Source: Pseudomonas sp. (GTDB lineage Bacteria; Pseudomonadota; Gammaproteobacteria; Pseudomonadales; Pseudomonadaceae). From it: a stretch of DNA of 64,000 bases. Made by a program: the position numbers and the translations under genes. The stretch spans positions 124,001 through 188,000 of the forward strand of contig NZ_PEKX01000008.1 of the NCBI RefSeq assembly GCF_002796985.1, written 5' to 3'. Positions 49,456-58,610 of this stretch are shown piece by piece; position 1 is the first letter of the stretch; the number at the start of each line of letters is the position of its first letter. The notes below the pieces were generated by a model. It worked only from the letters and a program-made list of their open reading frames with translations. It was not told the origin of the DNA and did no database searches.

Positions 49456-49754
49456 CGACGACAGTGATGGTGGTGGACCTCGACGAGCTCTGCCAGTCGG
49501 TGAACCTGCCCCGCGACGTGCTCGTCGAGATCGTCGAGGTGGGCATCGTGGAGCCCCGCGAACAACGCGCCGGGCACTGGGTGTTCGATTACCAGGCGGT
49601 CAGCGTGGTGCGCCGCGCCGTGCGCCTGCGCCGCGAGTTCGAGCTTGACTGGCCGGGCATCGCCCTGGCGCTGCGCCTGCTGGACGAGGTGGACGAGCTG
49701 CGCGCGGAGAACCGCTACCTGCGCCAGCGCCTGGCGCGTCTGCTGGACGAATAG
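49452..49754 (+). CDS. cbpM: Chaperone modulator CbpM
   Basis: A 100-residue CbpM: MTTTVMVVDLDELCQSVNLP, REQRAGHWVFDYQAVSVVRR, and the helical end DELRAENRYLRQRLARLLDE. It binds the J domain of CbpA and inhibits it. Coupled to cbpA (ATGA), so both are made together. Confidence 0.94.
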   Translation: MTTTVMVVDLDELCQSVNLPRDVLVEIVEVGIVEPREQRAGHWVFDYQAVSVVRRAVRLRREFELDWPGIALALRLLDEVDELRAENRYLRQRLARLLDE

Positions 49755-49758
49755 GGCG

Positions 49759-50514
49759 CTACTGGGTGGCGGCCGCGCTGACGGCGTTCAGTGGGATGAA
49801 CTGCACCAGGCCGAGGATCGGTGCGGCCAGGATGCCCTGCACGTAGTTGATGCCAGTGCGGCGCAGGCTTTCGTTGGTCATCTGCGCCAGCAGTTCCAGG
49901 CGGCCGATCATGCGCCCGAATTCGCGCTCGAAGGACAGGTTGCGCCCGGCGGCGCTGATCTCGTTGGACAGCAGCAGCGGCTGGCCCTGTTCATCGGTGC
50001 GGCTGGCCAGCAACCAGGCCGCCACCTCGATGTTCCAGGCGGCGTTGGCGGCCATCTGCGAGTTCAGCCCGCTGAGCAGGTGCTGCGTGTCGGTGCCGCC
50101 ATACAGCTCGAAGAGCATGCTGCCGATGCCATAGATCAGCGCGCCGGCACGGTCGCCCTGGAAGCTCGGGTCGAAGGCCAGGGGCAGCGCGGCCACGGAC
50201 TTCCGGCCGTCCAACCCCGGTAGCGGCTTTTGTTCAGTGATGGCTGCCATCACCTGCTGGTGAGCGGCTTCGCGCGAGGTGACGGCGGTTTTCTTCCATT
50301 CCCGCGGGTTGCGCTTGTAGAGCTTGTCCAGCAGCAGCGACAGGCTGGCGAGATTGTCGCGCATCGCCAGGTTGGCGGCGCGGTTGGCGTCGTTCTGCAG
50401 CATCTGGCCAGCGCTGAAGCCCATGCCGTCGACGTCCTTCTTCACCGGCGGTGAGGTGCAGCCGGCGAGCAGGGACAGGGCAAGGAAACAGGACGGGAGG
50501 GGACGCAGCAACAT
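49759..50514 (-). CDS. Hypothetical lipoprotein
   Basis: A 251-residue predicted lipoprotein with lipobox LLAGC (Cys19). The remainder is helical with KRNPREWKKTAVTSREAAHQ, TDTQHLLSGLNSQMAANAAW and a hydrophobic C-terminal stretch (AAPILGLVQFIPLNA). No family with known function recognised. It is convergent with cbpM, stops 4 bases apart. Confidence 0.78.
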   Translation of the reverse strand: MLLRPLPSCFLALSLLAGCTSPPVKKDVDGMGFSAGQMLQNDANRAANLAMRDNLASLSLLLDKLYKRNPREWKKTAVTSREAAHQQVMAAITEQKPLPGLDGRKSVAALPLAFDPSFQGDRAGALIYGIGSMLFELYGGTDTQHLLSGLNSQMAANAAWNIEVAAWLLASRTDEQGQPLLLSNEISAAGRNLSFEREFGRMIGRLELLAQMTNESLRRTGINYVQGILAAPILGLVQFIPLNAVSAAATQ

Positions 50515-50640
50515 CGATGGGCCGGGCGCGGGAAACGGGCCTGAACCATGGCGTGGGTAAGACCGGGCGGCCAGCCGGAATGACGGTGAACCGCCGTCCC
50601 CGGAGCGGCGTGCGACCGGTTGCTCAGATTGGCAGGAGTG

Positions 50641-50664
50641 AAAAGCGCCGGCGATTGCCGGCGC
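50641..50664 (-). terminator. Terminator after the FMN reductase gene
   Basis: Minus strand: GCGCCGGC-AATC-GCCGGCGC followed by TTTT, an intrinsic terminator 9 bases after the stop codon. Confidence 0.85.
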
Positions 50665-50673
50665 CTGGATGGA

Positions 50674-51234
50674 TCAGCGCGGCTGGTTCTGCTCGATCCA
50701 GTGCGAGAACGCATCGATGATGCTTTGCAGGAAGGGTTGGGTCTTTTCGGACAACTTGCCGGCTTCGTCGAAGAAGCCGCCAGCGCCGCCCAGGTAGGCT
50801 TCAGGCTGCTGCAGGACGGGCATGTTGAGGAATACCAGCGACTGGCGCAGATGGTGGTTGGCGCCGAAGCCGCCGATGGCGCTCGGCGAGGCGCTGACCA
50901 CGGCGCAGGGCTTGCCGTTCCAGGCGCTCTTGCCGTAGGGGCGCGAGCCGACGTCGATGGCGTTCTTCAGTACGCCGGGCACGGAGCGGTTGTATTCCGG
51001 GGTGACGAAGAGCACCGCGTCGGCGCGGCCGATGCGCTCGCGGAAGGCGCTGTAGCTGGCGGGCGGGGTGCCCACGTCGAGCTCTTCGTTGTACAGCGGC
51101 AGGTCGCCGATCTCCACGATCGTCAGCTTCAGGTTGGCCGGCGCCAGTTCGGCGAATGCCTTGGCGATTTTGCGGTTCAGGGATTCCTTGCGCAGGCTGC
51201 CGACGACAACGGCAACATCGAAGACTTGGCTCAT
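50674..51234 (-). CDS. NADPH-dependent FMN reductase (ChrR/YieF-like)
   Basis: A 186-residue flavodoxin-fold reductase: VVVGSLRKESLNRKIAKAF binds FMN phosphate, followed by FVTPEYNRSVPGVLKNAIDV GS and SPSAIGGFGANHHLRQSLVF. Homologues reduce quinones and chromate and protect from oxidative stress. Divergent from the epimerase-like gene. Confidence 0.92.
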   Translation of the reverse strand: MSQVFDVAVVVGSLRKESLNRKIAKAFAELAPANLKLTIVEIGDLPLYNEELDVGTPPASYSAFRERIGRADAVLFVTPEYNRSVPGVLKNAIDVGSRPYGKSAWNGKPCAVVSASPSAIGGFGANHHLRQSLVFLNMPVLQQPEAYLGGAGGFFDEAGKLSEKTQPFLQSIIDAFSHWIEQNQPR

Positions 51235-51418
51235 GACGACTCCTCAGGAACGGGGGTATTGAGCCGTTTGTTATAGACGATGAGCGTGACAATGCGTGGA
51301 CATGGATCAAGGTTCTTCGATCATGTCCCAGTCGTTTGATGTGATCTTGGCTCTGTGGGGTAGGGCATGGCGTCGCTAGAGTGACAACACGTCCCAGCCA
51401 CCCGACTCGAGGTTCCCC

Positions 51419-52159
51419 ATGTGCATGAAAGTGTTCTTCGCTGGCGCCAGCGGTGCCATCGGCCAGCGCCTGCTGCCGATGCTGCTGGAACGCGGCTACC
51501 AGGTGCTGGCAATCAGCCGGTCCGCGCAGCGCGCCGCTGCGCTGGAGGCCGCCGGGGCGCGGGCGATGGTGCTGGACGTCTATGACGCCGAGGCCCTGCA
51601 GGCTGCCGTGGTGGAGTTCCAGCCGCGCTGGGTGATCCACCAACTCACCGATTTGCCGGTCGGACTTGACCCTGCCTTGATGCCTGCCGCCCAACCGCGT
51701 AACGCCCGTGTGCGCCGCGAAGGCACCGCCAACCTGGTGGCGGCGGCCGTTGCCGCCGGTGTCGAGCGCATGGTGGCGCAGAGCATTGCCTGGGCCTATG
51801 CGCCGGGTGAGCTGCCGCTGCATGAGGAACAACCGCTGGACCTGGGCGCCGAAGGCCCGCGCGCCGTCAGTGTCGGTGGCGTCGTTGCGCTGGAAGAGGC
51901 GGTGCTTGGCGCCCGGCCGATGGAGGGCATTGTGTTGCGTTACGGCCGGCTCTACGGGCCCGGTACGGGAGCCGATGCGGCGGACCCGAGGCTGGCCGTG
52001 CATGTCGACGATGCCGCCCGCGCCGCGCTTCTGGCGCTGGAGTGGGGCGCACATGGCGCCTACAACATCGCCGAACAGGACATCGAAATCAGCTCGGCCA
52101 AGGCGCGCCATCGCCTGGGCTGGCAGCCGGGTTTCCGCCTGGCGGGAGTACCGGCGTGA
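51419..52159 (+). CDS. NAD(P)-dependent epimerase/dehydratase-like protein
   Basis: A 246-residue extended-SDR protein with N-terminal VFFAGASGAIGQRLLPMLLE and variable C-terminal region; RYGRLYGPGTGAD is the substrate loop. The catalytic YxxxK is not obvious (SVGGVVALEEAV aligns there), so it may bind NAD(P) without the classical reaction. The ATG at 51419 follows GAGG by 6 bases. Overlaps the cupin gene start. Confidence 0.85.
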   Translation: MCMKVFFAGASGAIGQRLLPMLLERGYQVLAISRSAQRAAALEAAGARAMVLDVYDAEALQAAVVEFQPRWVIHQLTDLPVGLDPALMPAAQPRNARVRREGTANLVAAAVAAGVERMVAQSIAWAYAPGELPLHEEQPLDLGAEGPRAVSVGGVVALEEAVLGARPMEGIVLRYGRLYGPGTGADAADPRLAVHVDDAARAALLALEWGAHGAYNIAEQDIEISSAKARHRLGWQPGFRLAGVPA

Positions 52160-52650
52160 GCCTCGTTACCGGGCGCGAGGCGCGTACCGGGCTGGCGTTG
52201 GCCGCGGCTGTCGCCGTTGGCGCGTTGCTCTGGCAGCCCGGGTCGCGGCCGCTGGTGAGCCTTGCCGAAAGCCAGGCGGGGCATTCGACCAATGCGCGAC
52301 CGGCCACACAGGTGACACGCCTGTCCTGCGAGCCGCTGGTCGACCTGCCCGGCAAGGTCATCACCACGCTGCAGGTGGATTTTCCGCCCAACGGTTTTAC
52401 TCCTGCGCACCGCCACCCCGGCGCGCTGACCGCTATCGTGCTCAGCGGTCAGGTGCGCTCGCAGATGCAAGGGATGCCGGCGCAGACTTACCGTGCCGGC
52501 CAGACCTGGTTCGAGCCCAGCCGCGAGCTGCACCTGTTCGCCGAGAACCCCAGCGCCAGCAAGCCTGCACGCCTGCTGGCGGTGATCGTCAGCGACGAGA
52601 ATTGCGGCCCGCTGGTGATCCCCGAGCCGACTGCCGACCACAGCCACTGA
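52156..52650 (+). CDS. Cupin-domain protein with N-terminal membrane anchor
   Basis: A 164-residue protein: hydrophobic N-terminal segment (LALAAAVAVGALLW), then a cupin barrel with THE metal motif PAHRHPGALTAIVLSGQVRS and the second motif GQTWFEPSRELHLFAENP. Probably periplasmic. The start codon is GTG (52156), overlapping the upstream stop, with GGGAG 7 bases before. Third gene of the unit is an acetyltransferase 22 bases on. Confidence 0.87.
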   Translation: MSLVTGREARTGLALAAAVAVGALLWQPGSRPLVSLAESQAGHSTNARPATQVTRLSCEPLVDLPGKVITTLQVDFPPNGFTPAHRHPGALTAIVLSGQVRSQMQGMPAQTYRAGQTWFEPSRELHLFAENPSASKPARLLAVIVSDENCGPLVIPEPTADHSH

Positions 52651-52672
52651 TGCTTCGCGAAAGGAGATTCGC

Positions 52673-53512
52673 ATGACCCCGTTCCCCCCCTTCAGCGCGA
52701 CCCAGCTGGACGCGACCCTGGCACGTCTTGGCCTGCCGTTGCAGCGCCCGGCTCCGACGCTGGAGAACCTCGACCGGTTGATTGTCGCGGCGCTGCATCA
52801 CCTGCCATTCGAGAACCTCGACGTGCTGCTGGAGAAACCCATTCTGATCGAGCCGGATGCGGTGTTCGCCAAGGTCGTCGAGCGTCGGCGCGGCGGCTAC
52901 TGCTTCGAGCTGAACAGCCTGTTCGCCCGCCTGTTGAGCAGCCTGGAGTACCGGGTGACGTTGCTGGTGGCGCGGGTGCGCTGGGGCCTGCCGGCGGATG
53001 CGCCGCTGACCCCGCAAACCCACTTGCTGCTGCAAGTCGACCTGCCCGAAGGCCCGCACCTGGTGGATATCGGCTTCGGCGGTCCGGCCTCGTCGAAAGC
53101 CCTGCCGTTGCGACTGAACGAGGAGCTGCCGGGCGGCTGGCGCATCGCCGGTGAAGCCCAGGGTGAGCTGGAGATAGCGATACGCTCGGCGTCCGGCTGG
53201 CAGACGCTGTACCGCTTCACGCTGGCACCGCAGCACTGGGCCGACTATGGCATGCGCAACTGGTACACCTCGACCTACCCGCAGAGTGTGTTCCGCAACT
53301 CCCTGCGGGTGGCGCTCAGCGAGGAGGGCGCGCGGCTGTCGCTGTTAAATGGGCAGTTCAGTCGGCGCAGCGCGGAGGGTGAGGTTGAGCAGCGCAGCAT
53401 CGTCACTGCCGACGAACTGCTGAGCGTGCTGCGCGAACGCTTCCATCTGCGGCCGGAGGCGGCGGACAGCGATGCACTGCATCGCCGGTTGGGGCGACTG
53501 CTGGAGGCGTAG
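52673..53512 (+). CDS. nat: Arylamine N-acetyltransferase
   Basis: A 279-residue NAT, which transfers acetyl from acetyl-CoA to arylamines and hydrazines. The catalytic triad is visible: Cys77 in RRGGYCFELN, His117 in PQTHLLLQV and Asp132 in HLVDIGFGG. N-terminal HHLPFENLDVLLEKP is typical. Length is usual (270-285). AAGGAG lies before the ATG. Tail-to-tail with the next lipoprotein gene (2-base gap). Confidence 0.94.
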   Translation: MTPFPPFSATQLDATLARLGLPLQRPAPTLENLDRLIVAALHHLPFENLDVLLEKPILIEPDAVFAKVVERRRGGYCFELNSLFARLLSSLEYRVTLLVARVRWGLPADAPLTPQTHLLLQVDLPEGPHLVDIGFGGPASSKALPLRLNEELPGGWRIAGEAQGELEIAIRSASGWQTLYRFTLAPQHWADYGMRNWYTSTYPQSVFRNSLRVALSEEGARLSLLNGQFSRRSAEGEVEQRSIVTADELLSVLRERFHLRPEAADSDALHRRLGRLLEA

Positions 53513-53514
53513 GC

Positions 53515-54144
53515 TTATTTGCCTGCGGCGGTGGCCGGTACATCCGGTGCCATGCCGATGGCCAGGCGGATGATGCGCCCCGGCAATTCATCGCGTTGCA
53601 GCGAGCCACCCGGAGCGCTGTCGAACCAGTTGCCCATGAGGTCAGAAGCATGGCATTGCAGGGTGCGCTCCTTCATCAGCAGATCGCCCGGCGCAGGCTG
53701 CCGCCAGCGACACTGGCCGTCGAAGATGCGCACGCCCTTGTCCGGCATGCGCTGGGTGCTGTCGGCAAGGCGCTCGCGGAAGTCGAGGGTGGCGAAGGCC
53801 AGGTCCGGTGCTGTCGGGCTGCTGGTGTGATCGGCGGAACTGCCGTCGAGCTGGATCTGGATACGACTGAGGTCCCGCGTGCAACCGCCTTCGCGCGTGC
53901 TCAGCGGCACCTGGAAACTGACCCGGCGCGGCCGCTCGTTGTGGCCCGGCGTCTCGAAGATGCGCTGGGTCACCGTCCGGCCTGCCGCGCCCGCGCAGTT
54001 GGCGCCGCTGTACTGCGCATCGCCGGTGAGCTTGAAGTTGCCGGGCAGGTCAGCTTCCAGGGTGAATTCATTGCTCGCACAGCCGACTAGAGCGAACAGC
54101 AGGCAGGAGCAGAGCAGGGAGTGGAGCGAAGCAACGGGTGACAT
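53515..54144 (-). CDS. Hypothetical lipoprotein
   Basis: A 209-residue predicted lipoprotein with lipobox LVGC (Cys22), then a beta-rich domain with several Cys (SGANCAGAAG, REGGCTRDLS, DGQCRWRQPA, TLQCHASDL). No recognised family. The ATG at 54144 (GGA 7 bases upstream) is preferred; in-frame ATGs at 54150 and 54189 are alternatives, of which the last lacks a proper signal context. Confidence 0.75.
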   Translation of the reverse strand: MSPVASLHSLLCSCLLFALVGCASNEFTLEADLPGNFKLTGDAQYSGANCAGAAGRTVTQRIFETPGHNERPRRVSFQVPLSTREGGCTRDLSRIQIQLDGSSADHTSSPTAPDLAFATLDFRERLADSTQRMPDKGVRIFDGQCRWRQPAPGDLLMKERTLQCHASDLMGNWFDSAPGGSLQRDELPGRIIRLAIGMAPDVPATAAGK

Positions 54145-54266
54145 GGACATATCCGGCGGCAGCGGTGCGGGCTGCGCGGGAGCATCCATGGGTCAGCGTT
54201 GCGACTGAATCGGCGTATTCGGATTGCTCGGTAGGAATTCTGTACTTCCAGGCGTTCGGAGCCAGC

Positions 54267-54722
54267 TCAGCCAATCATCCCGAAACCTCGCGCCATCAAG
54301 GTCGCCAGCAGCGGCAGGATCATCAGCGCCAGCAGCTCGACGCGGATGGTCATGATCACCAGCTTGGCCCGGCGCTCGCTGGGCTCCGGAACGCGTCCGG
54401 CCTTCAGCTCATTGCGCCAGTTGAGGAAGGTCATGGTCGGCAGGATCGACAGCAGCGCCACCAGCACGAACAGGCCGATCTTGGCGTGGAAGAGACTGTT
54501 GTGCAGGTAGTAGTCGGGGCCCTTGGCGAACCAGACGACACGCGCCGCGCCGGTCAGCAGCACGACGCTGGCGCAGACGCCGTAGGCCAGGTCGACTATC
54601 ACCAGGCTGCGCGCCCGCGACAGGTCCAGCGGCAGGCGGAACAACTGGTGCTCCAGCACCAGCAGGGCGAACAGGATGAAGATCGACAGGTAGTGCAGGT
54701 ACGCGGCAATGGCTTGGGCCAT
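54267..54722 (-). CDS. DUF2214 family membrane protein
   Basis: A 151-residue protein with four predicted TM helices. LHYLSIFILFALLVLEHQLF, AKGPDYYLHNSLFHAKIGLF and LVALLSILPTMTFLNWR match the DUF2214 family, related in layout to small cytochrome-like membrane proteins with conserved His residues. Function unknown. Start at 54722. Confidence 0.88.
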   Translation of the reverse strand: MAQAIAAYLHYLSIFILFALLVLEHQLFRLPLDLSRARSLVIVDLAYGVCASVVLLTGAARVVWFAKGPDYYLHNSLFHAKIGLFVLVALLSILPTMTFLNWRNELKAGRVPEPSERRAKLVIMTIRVELLALMILPLLATLMARGFGMIG

Positions 54723-54886
54723 GGGGTGGGTCCTTCTGGTGGGGCCTTCTGTGTGGATAGCGGGAGTGGATGGCACAGCCGGTTCAGGCGGTGGCGGGCG
54801 GAACCTTGAGAGCCACCGGCGCGCGCTCGCCGTGTCTGGCACTGTAGAAGGCGCCCTTTGCGCGTTCCAGCGTGCCAGCCACTTTT

Positions 54887-56236
54887 TCAGGCGCCAGCCG
54901 GCACCTGCCAGGCGTCCCGGCGGGTCAGCCGCCAGGCGTACAGCCCGAGGATCAGCCCGCGCAGCAGCATGAAGCAGAGGAAGGTCAGCCATAAACCGTG
55001 ATTGCCCAGGGGTTGCAGCAACAGCCCCAGCGGCAGGCTGGCGGCGCAGGCCAGCAGCATGGCGTTGCGCATCTCGCGGGCGCGGGTGGCGCCGATGAAC
55101 AGGCCGTCGAGCAGGTAGCTCCACATGCCGATCAGCGGCAGGCAGGCGAGGTACGGCAGGTATTGGTCGGCGGTGGCGCGCACTTCCGGTATGTCGCTTT
55201 GCAGGGCGATGAACAGGTGCCCGCCGAAGCTGAACAGGACGACGAACAGCAGGCTGGCGATCAGCGACCAGCCGCACGCGACTACCAGGGATCGGCGCAG
55301 CGCGGTGCGGTCACGACCGCCGATGGCGTGGCCGCACAGGGCCTCCACGGCGTGGGCCAGGCCGTCGAGAGCGTAGGCGGTGACCATCAGGCCATTGAGC
55401 AGCAGTGCGTTGGCCGCCACCGTCGCCGCGCCGAGGCGCGTGCCCTGCACCGTGAGCAGAAAGAACACACCTTGCAGCGCCAGGCTACGGATGAAGATGT
55501 CGCGGTTGACCATCAGCAGCGGCCGCCAGCTCGCCCAGGCGCGCAGGCGCGCCCAGTCCGGCTGGCCGGGGAAGCGCCTGAGCGCGCCACGGGTGAGCGC
55601 CAAGCCCAGCAACGCGCCGCCCCATTCGGCGGTCACCGCGGCCTTTGCCGCGCCGGCCACGCCCCAGTCCAGGCCCAGCACGAACCACAGGCTGAGCACG
55701 ATGTTGATGAGGTTGGTGGTCAGCAGGATCGCCAGCGGCGCGCGGGCGTTCTGCGTACCGAGGAACCAGCCAACCAGCGCGTAGGTGGACAATGCCGCCG
55801 GCAGGCCGAACAGGCGAATGTGGAAAAACTCGCGGGCCAGCGAACCCAGTTCGGCGGAGGGCTGCATCAGCGCCAGCGCAGGATCGGTCAGCGGTAGTGC
55901 CAACAGGCCGAGCAGCAGCGCCAGGCCCAGCGCCAGCAGCAGTCCCTGGCCGAGAATCCGTCGCAGCGCGCCACCGTCGTCGCGCCCGGCCGCCTGGGCG
56001 GCAAAGCCGGTGGTGCCCATGCGCAGGAAACCCAGCACGCCGACCAGCAGCGTATAGAGCCCGCCGCCCACAGCGACGGCGGCCAACTGATGGGCATGCG
56101 GCAAATGGCCGACGACCGCGCTGTCCACCAGGGTCACCAGCGGCACGGAAACGTTGGAGAGGATCATCGGCGCGGCAAGCGCCCAGACGCGACGGTGGGT
56201 CGGCGAGTGCCGCCAGGCTTCGAGCAGGGGATTCAT
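54887..56236 (-). CDS. MATE family efflux transporter (DinF-like)
   Basis: A 449-residue MATE transporter with about 12 TM helices. VWALAAPMILSNVSVPLVTL, DSAVVGHLPHAHQLAAVAVG, LRMGTTGFAAQAAGRDDGG and later YALDGLAHAVEALCGHAIGG are typical of the DinF branch. Probably exports cationic or toxic compounds using Na+ or H+. Substrate unknown. Confidence 0.92.
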   Translation of the reverse strand: MNPLLEAWRHSPTHRRVWALAAPMILSNVSVPLVTLVDSAVVGHLPHAHQLAAVAVGGGLYTLLVGVLGFLRMGTTGFAAQAAGRDDGGALRRILGQGLLLALGLALLLGLLALPLTDPALALMQPSAELGSLAREFFHIRLFGLPAALSTYALVGWFLGTQNARAPLAILLTTNLINIVLSLWFVLGLDWGVAGAAKAAVTAEWGGALLGLALTRGALRRFPGQPDWARLRAWASWRPLLMVNRDIFIRSLALQGVFFLLTVQGTRLGAATVAANALLLNGLMVTAYALDGLAHAVEALCGHAIGGRDRTALRRSLVVACGWSLIASLLFVVLFSFGGHLFIALQSDIPEVRATADQYLPYLACLPLIGMWSYLLDGLFIGATRAREMRNAMLLACAASLPLGLLLQPLGNHGLWLTFLCFMLLRGLILGLYAWRLTRRDAWQVPAGA

Positions 56237-56294
56237 TCGGGGCTCCTGAGCTGGCGCGCAGTATAGCGAGCCGGCTCAGACGCGGGCGTCACCT

Positions 56295-56364
56295 GTAGGA
56301 GCGAGCTTGCTCGCGAACCTGCAAGGCACGGTGCTATTCGGTTCGCGAGCAAGCTCGCTCCTAC
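56295..56364. repeat. REP pair (type A), copy 6
   Basis: GTAGGAGCGAGCTTGCTCGC at 56295 and GCGAGCAAGCTCGCTCCTAC ending 56364, between the YkgJ and MATE genes (same strand). Confidence 0.9.
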
Positions 56365-56406
56365 GAAAAGCACAAAAGACGCCGTTTCTCCCTGACGGAT
56401 TGGTAC

Positions 56407-56808
56407 TCAGGCGGTCTTCTTGCGATACGCGCAGTAGCCGGGGCGCGGGCCGACCTGCGGGTGGTTGCGGCAGGTGTCCGGGCGCTTGGCGTAGACGCTG
56501 CAGAGGCGGGTCTTGCGGTCGAGGAAGTAGCAGTCGCCGTTGCTGGTGCGGGTCAGGGTGAAGATGCCGCTCTTCTGGTTGAAGCGCTCGACGATACCTT
56601 CCTTCAGCAGGCGCTTGGCGATGTGCTTCGCCGGTTCGTCGCGCTCGAATTCGTCGACGACGCCGATACGGATCAGGTCGTTGACGTTCACTTCCGCCGG
56701 CATGGTGCAGCAGGTGGCGTTGCAATCCTTGCACAGGCCCGAAGTGTACTTGGCCCAGGTTTCCAGGCGGTCCAGTTCGGCGTTGGCGATCAGCGGTGGT
56801 TTTCTCAT
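56407..56808 (-). CDS. YkgJ family cysteine-cluster protein
   Basis: A 133-residue Cys-rich protein: GLCKDCNATCCTMPAEV, CYFLDRKTRLCSVYAKRPDT C and NHP are the YkgJ/Zn-or-Fe-cluster motif positions (eight cysteines in all, with one in GYCAYRKK). Probably binds zinc or an Fe-S cluster; function unknown. Confidence 0.88.
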   Translation of the reverse strand: MRKPPLIANAELDRLETWAKYTSGLCKDCNATCCTMPAEVNVNDLIRIGVVDEFERDEPAKHIAKRLLKEGIVERFNQKSGIFTLTRTSNGDCYFLDRKTRLCSVYAKRPDTCRNHPQVGPRPGYCAYRKKTA

Positions 56809-56941
56809 GGCGGCAGTCGGTGCGGTAGCGCGAAGGCGCGCATCATAGTGGCCGGCGCGAAGAATTGCGCGGGCTTTCGACGAAGAGCAGGGGCGTCTAA
56901 CAGAGGGGCGACGATCAGAGCGGCGATGAACAGCAGGCGAC

Positions 56942-57481
56942 TTACAGGGCGGAGATTCCGCCGTTGTCGCGCAGATAGTCCCTGACGGTCGGGTAGCAGA
57001 TGAGGAACCAGGGCGTGAAGCGTTCCGGGTGCCCGGCCATCTCGGCTTCCAGTTCGGGCAGGGTGACGTATCGGAAGTCGTCGGCCTCTTCCGGATCGGG
57101 ACGCGGCACCTGCTCGTCGATGGCGCCGAACAGATGGCCGTACTCGTGTTCGGTCATGCCGTTGGCCAGCTCCAGGCGGTAGCTGAACTCGAACAGCTTG
57201 TGCAGCTCGACCTGTACGCCCATCTCCTCGCGCAGCCGGCGCTCGGCGGCGTGCTTCGCGGATTCGTCGGGGTAGGGGTGGCCGCAGCAGGTGTTGCTCC
57301 ACAGTCCGCCGCAGTGGTACTTGCCCGCCGCCCGGCGCTGCAGCAGTAGTTTGCCGGCGCGGTTGAACACGTAGACCGAGATGGCGCGGTGACGCAGCCC
57401 GAGATGATGGGCCTGGTGTTTCTCCATCGTGCCGGTCGGGTTGTCGTGTTCGTCGACCAGGATCACCTGGATATCGGTCAT
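56942..57481 (-). CDS. idi: Isopentenyl-diphosphate delta-isomerase, type I
   Basis: A 179-residue type I IDI. It interconverts IPP and DMAPP. SNTCCGHPYPDES contains the catalytic Cys (65/66 region), ERRLREEMGV is the Nudix-box remnant, and the catalytic Glu lies in GMTEHEYGHLF. Length matches E. coli Idi (182). Pseudomonas makes IPP by the MEP route, so this enzyme is dispensable but balances the two isomers. Confidence 0.95.
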   Translation of the reverse strand: MTDIQVILVDEHDNPTGTMEKHQAHHLGLRHRAISVYVFNRAGKLLLQRRAAGKYHCGGLWSNTCCGHPYPDESAKHAAERRLREEMGVQVELHKLFEFSYRLELANGMTEHEYGHLFGAIDEQVPRPDPEEADDFRYVTLPELEAEMAGHPERFTPWFLICYPTVRDYLRDNGGISAL

Positions 57482-57528
57482 GGGTGCCTCCCGTGGACGA
57501 GCCGTTCTGTGAGTCTAACCGGACCGGA

Positions 57529-57978
57529 TCAGCCCTTGCGGATCATCCAGATGCCGACGGCGATGGCGGCCATGCCGGCGACCTTCAGCGTACTCACCGG
57601 GGCTTCCTTGAAGCCCGCCCAGCCGAAGTGGTCCAGTGCCAGCGCCATGCCCAGCTGGCCGGCGAGCACCAGCACCATGAACATCAGCGCGCCGACGCGC
57701 GGCGCGGTGAAGGCGGCGATGAAGATGAAGAACATCCCCAGGAAGCCGCCGCACCACTGCCACCAGGGCATCCCGCGCATCGCGGCGAGTGTCGGGAACT
57801 CGCGGTTGGCCAGGGTCAGCGCCAGCAGACCGAGCATGCCGACGAAGAAGGAAATCAGCGCGGCGGCCAGCACGCTGGAGACTTGCTTGGCGAGTTGGCC
57901 GTTGATGCCGGCCTGAAGCGGCAGGCAGGCGCCGGCGATCAGCGGCAGGACGAACAACCACCAGGGTGGCGTAGGCAT
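57529..57978 (-). CDS. DMT-type small membrane protein (YdcZ/DUF606)
   Basis: A 149-residue protein with five hydrophobic segments: LFVLPLIAGACLPLQAGING, LAAALISFFVGMLGLLALTL, GFLGMFFIFIAAFTAPRVGA. This matches half-size EamA-superfamily YdcZ proteins. Start at 57978 after GGAG with 7-base spacing. Transport function inferred only. Confidence 0.85.
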   Translation of the reverse strand: MPTPPWWLFVLPLIAGACLPLQAGINGQLAKQVSSVLAAALISFFVGMLGLLALTLANREFPTLAAMRGMPWWQWCGGFLGMFFIFIAAFTAPRVGALMFMVLVLAGQLGMALALDHFGWAGFKEAPVSTLKVAGMAAIAVGIWMIRKG

Positions 57979-58104
57979 GGGAAACTCCGGAAAGGGTCGC
58001 AAAGCAGGGCGGCGAAGGGCTGGCCTGCGGTCGATCGAGAATAGTCAGCCGCGTAGTATGCACCAGACCGGAGCATCGCTCCCGCCCCGATGGAGGTCCC
58101 GACC

Positions 58105-58506
58105 ATGGCCACCCGCGCTTCACGCGTGCTGAGCGTCCGCATCGAACGGCCGCGCGACACTGCCTACGAGTTCCTCGCCGATCCGACGAACTTCCCCTAC
58201 TGGGCATCGGGGTTGTGCAGCTCCATCGAACCGCTGGAAGGTGAGCTTTGGCTGGCGCAAACGCCCCAGGGCCCCATGCGCGTGCGCTTCTCGCCACGCA
58301 ATGCGTTCGGCGTGCTCGACCATGACGTGCTGCCCGAGCAGGCGCCGGCCGTCCATATCCCGTTGCGACTGATCGCCAATGGCGATGGCAGCGAGCTGCA
58401 ACTGACCCTGCTGCGCCAGCCACAGATGGACGACGCCACCTTCGAGCGCGATGCGCAGTGGGTGGAGCGCGACCTGCAGGCGATCAAGGTGTTGCTGGAG
58501 TCCTGA
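58105..58506 (+). CDS. SRPBCC family protein
   Basis: A 133-residue START/SRPBCC-fold protein: VRIERPRDTAYEFLADPTNF PYW is the polyketide-cyclase/CoxG-like start. GGAGG sits 8 bases before the ATG at 58105; the upstream ATG at 58090 overlaps that site and is rejected. Ligand unknown. Confidence 0.85.
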   Translation: MATRASRVLSVRIERPRDTAYEFLADPTNFPYWASGLCSSIEPLEGELWLAQTPQGPMRVRFSPRNAFGVLDHDVLPEQAPAVHIPLRLIANGDGSELQLTLLRQPQMDDATFERDAQWVERDLQAIKVLLES

Positions 58507-58523
58507 GGAACAGATGCTTACCT

Positions 58524-58600
58524 GTAGGAGCGAGCTTGCTCGCGAACGGGGTTGCCGGCTGCATTGGCGCCGGGCGGTTCGCGAGCAAGCTCGCTCCTAC
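58524..58600. repeat. REP pair (type A), copy 7
   Basis: GTAGGAGCGAGCTTGCTCGC at 58524 and GCGAGCAAGCTCGCTCCTAC ending 58600, between convergent SRPBCC and fadH genes. Confidence 0.9.
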
Positions 58601-58610
58601 AAACAAGTAG

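Noticed and set aside
26475..58600. GTAGGAGCGAGC repeats as insertion-sequence ends or attachment sites
   Set aside because: They occur as hairpin pairs with no transposase, no target duplication and no open frame between arms; this is the layout of REP elements.
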